Notes under the pieces: model-generated
The model's input: only the letters and a program-made list of their open reading frames with translations
What the model was told of the DNA's origin: nothing
The model's database searches: none
Assembly: GCA_945876015.1 (NCBI GenBank)
Contig: CAMCNM010000002.1
Location: 1-23,370, forward strand
DNA length: 23,370 nt
Source: Gemmatimonas phototrophica
GTDB taxonomy: Bacteria > Gemmatimonadota > Gemmatimonadetes > Longimicrobiales > Gaopeijiaceae
Direction: 5' to 3'
Shown: positions 23,061-23,370 of the stretch, one piece after another
How positions within the stretch are numbered: the first letter of the stretch is position 1
How the letters are laid out: the number at the start of each line of letters is the position of its first letter
Made by a program: the position numbers and the translations under genes

Positions 23061-23318
23061 CGTCGTATCCACCGGAGCGCCTTCCCCGGAGCCGAACAGT
23101 ACCGAGTCGATCTGCGCGTAAAGGAAGTCCCGCGCTTCCTGCTCCCTCGGGTCCAGGCCGTAGTGGTTGATCAGCGAAGTCTGGTGCTTCAGCCAATCCT
23201 TCCAGCAGTCCTGGCAGATCTCGGCGAGCAGGCGGTCGCCCAGCGGGTTCTTGAAGGGGGGGCGTTCGAGCTTGGGGGCATCGGTACGGCCACAGCGCCG
23301 GCAGGTGATCGTTTCCAT
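23037..23318 (-). CDS. YggX-like Fe(2+)-trafficking / oxidative-damage-protection protein with Cys pairs
   Basis: A 93-residue protein. The core LGDRLLAEICQDCWKDWLKH, QTSLINHYGLDPREQEAR and FLYAQIDSVLF follows the YggX family (GKRIYNEISKEAWAQW, KQTMLINE), which in enterics protects iron-sulfur proteins from oxidative damage. Unlike E. coli YggX it carries CRRC near the N-terminus (residues 6-9) and CQDC (about 36-39). Together these could bind zinc or iron as a small ribbon. The start at ATG 23318 has only a weak ribosome site. The remaining 52 bases to the window edge show no further gene. It is convergent with pntB. Confidence 0.87.
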   Translation of the reverse strand: METITCRRCGRTDAPKLERPPFKNPLGDRLLAEICQDCWKDWLKHQTSLINHYGLDPREQEARDFLYAQIDSVLFGSGEGAPVDTTKKGEIEW

Positions 23319-23370
23319 GGGGCGGACTACCCAGTCGCCTCCCCCCAGGTCCTTTTGCGCCCGTCCTGGC

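Noticed and set aside
1..23370. tRNA, rRNA, CRISPR arrays, insertion sequences, phage genes or defence systems
   Set aside because: I looked on both strands for cloverleaf cores, repeated spacers, transposase or recombinase motifs and defence domains and found none that I could support.

Overview
This window looks like chromosomal DNA from a GC-rich, Gram-negative, probably uncultured bacterium. Coding frames carry G or C at almost every third codon position. A secreted peptidase ending in a predicted outer-membrane beta-barrel and two peptidoglycan-recycling enzymes point to a diderm cell. Ribosomal protein bTHX, a B12-dependent class II ribonucleotide reductase and a transhydrogenase with a split alpha subunit would suit an FCB-like lineage (for example Eisenbacteria or Gemmatimonadota). 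That placement is a guess from gene content. I see no rRNA, tRNA, CRISPR array, insertion sequence or prophage.

Layout. 1-1102 (minus) is the truncated end of an M20D amidohydrolase, divergent from murQ-anmK (1185-3232, overlapping by 4 bp) and a GT-C membrane glycosyltransferase (3247-5004). A minus-strand acidic-tailed hypothetical (5008-5787) faces, only 20 bp away, a 1010-residue exported protein joining a gluzincin peptidase, a beta-propeller and a beta-barrel (5808-8840). Next is nrdJ (9120-11627), with a promoter whose -35/-10 spacer is almost filled by a 16-bp palindrome. A small RelE/ParE-type toxin-antitoxin pair (11828-12312, minus) precedes a plus-strand cluster: DUF188 protein, NTF2-like protein, an unknown and a two-helix channel-like membrane protein whose C-terminus is frameshifted (12476-13986).

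13987-14591 is the most unusual part. A 56-residue basic protein on the minus strand has an intrinsic terminator downstream of it and another between it and a hairpin-rich upstream region, as in attenuated or riboswitch-controlled genes. On the plus strand lie a bTHX gene with an Ala/Pro/Lys tail and then a GT4 glycosyltransferase that is broken by two frameshifts, one in-frame TGA and a missing standard start codon.

The right third is ordinary metabolism: a NodB-type deacetylase (minus), an exported repeat protein coupled to an alpha/beta hydrolase, ornithine aminotransferase rocD, and a complete proton-translocating transhydrogenase operon (pntA1-pntA2-pntB). That operon ends in a strong terminator lying across the 3' end of a convergent YggX-like gene.

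Common threads are envelope and cell-wall metabolism (murQ, anmK, two glycosyltransferases, deacetylase) and nucleotide/redox supply (nrdJ, pnt, YggX-like protein). No defence system or obviously mobile island is visible. The candidates for something undescribed are the structured region with its 56-residue gene, the operator inside the nrdJ promoter, and the GGMGPV channel-like small membrane protein.
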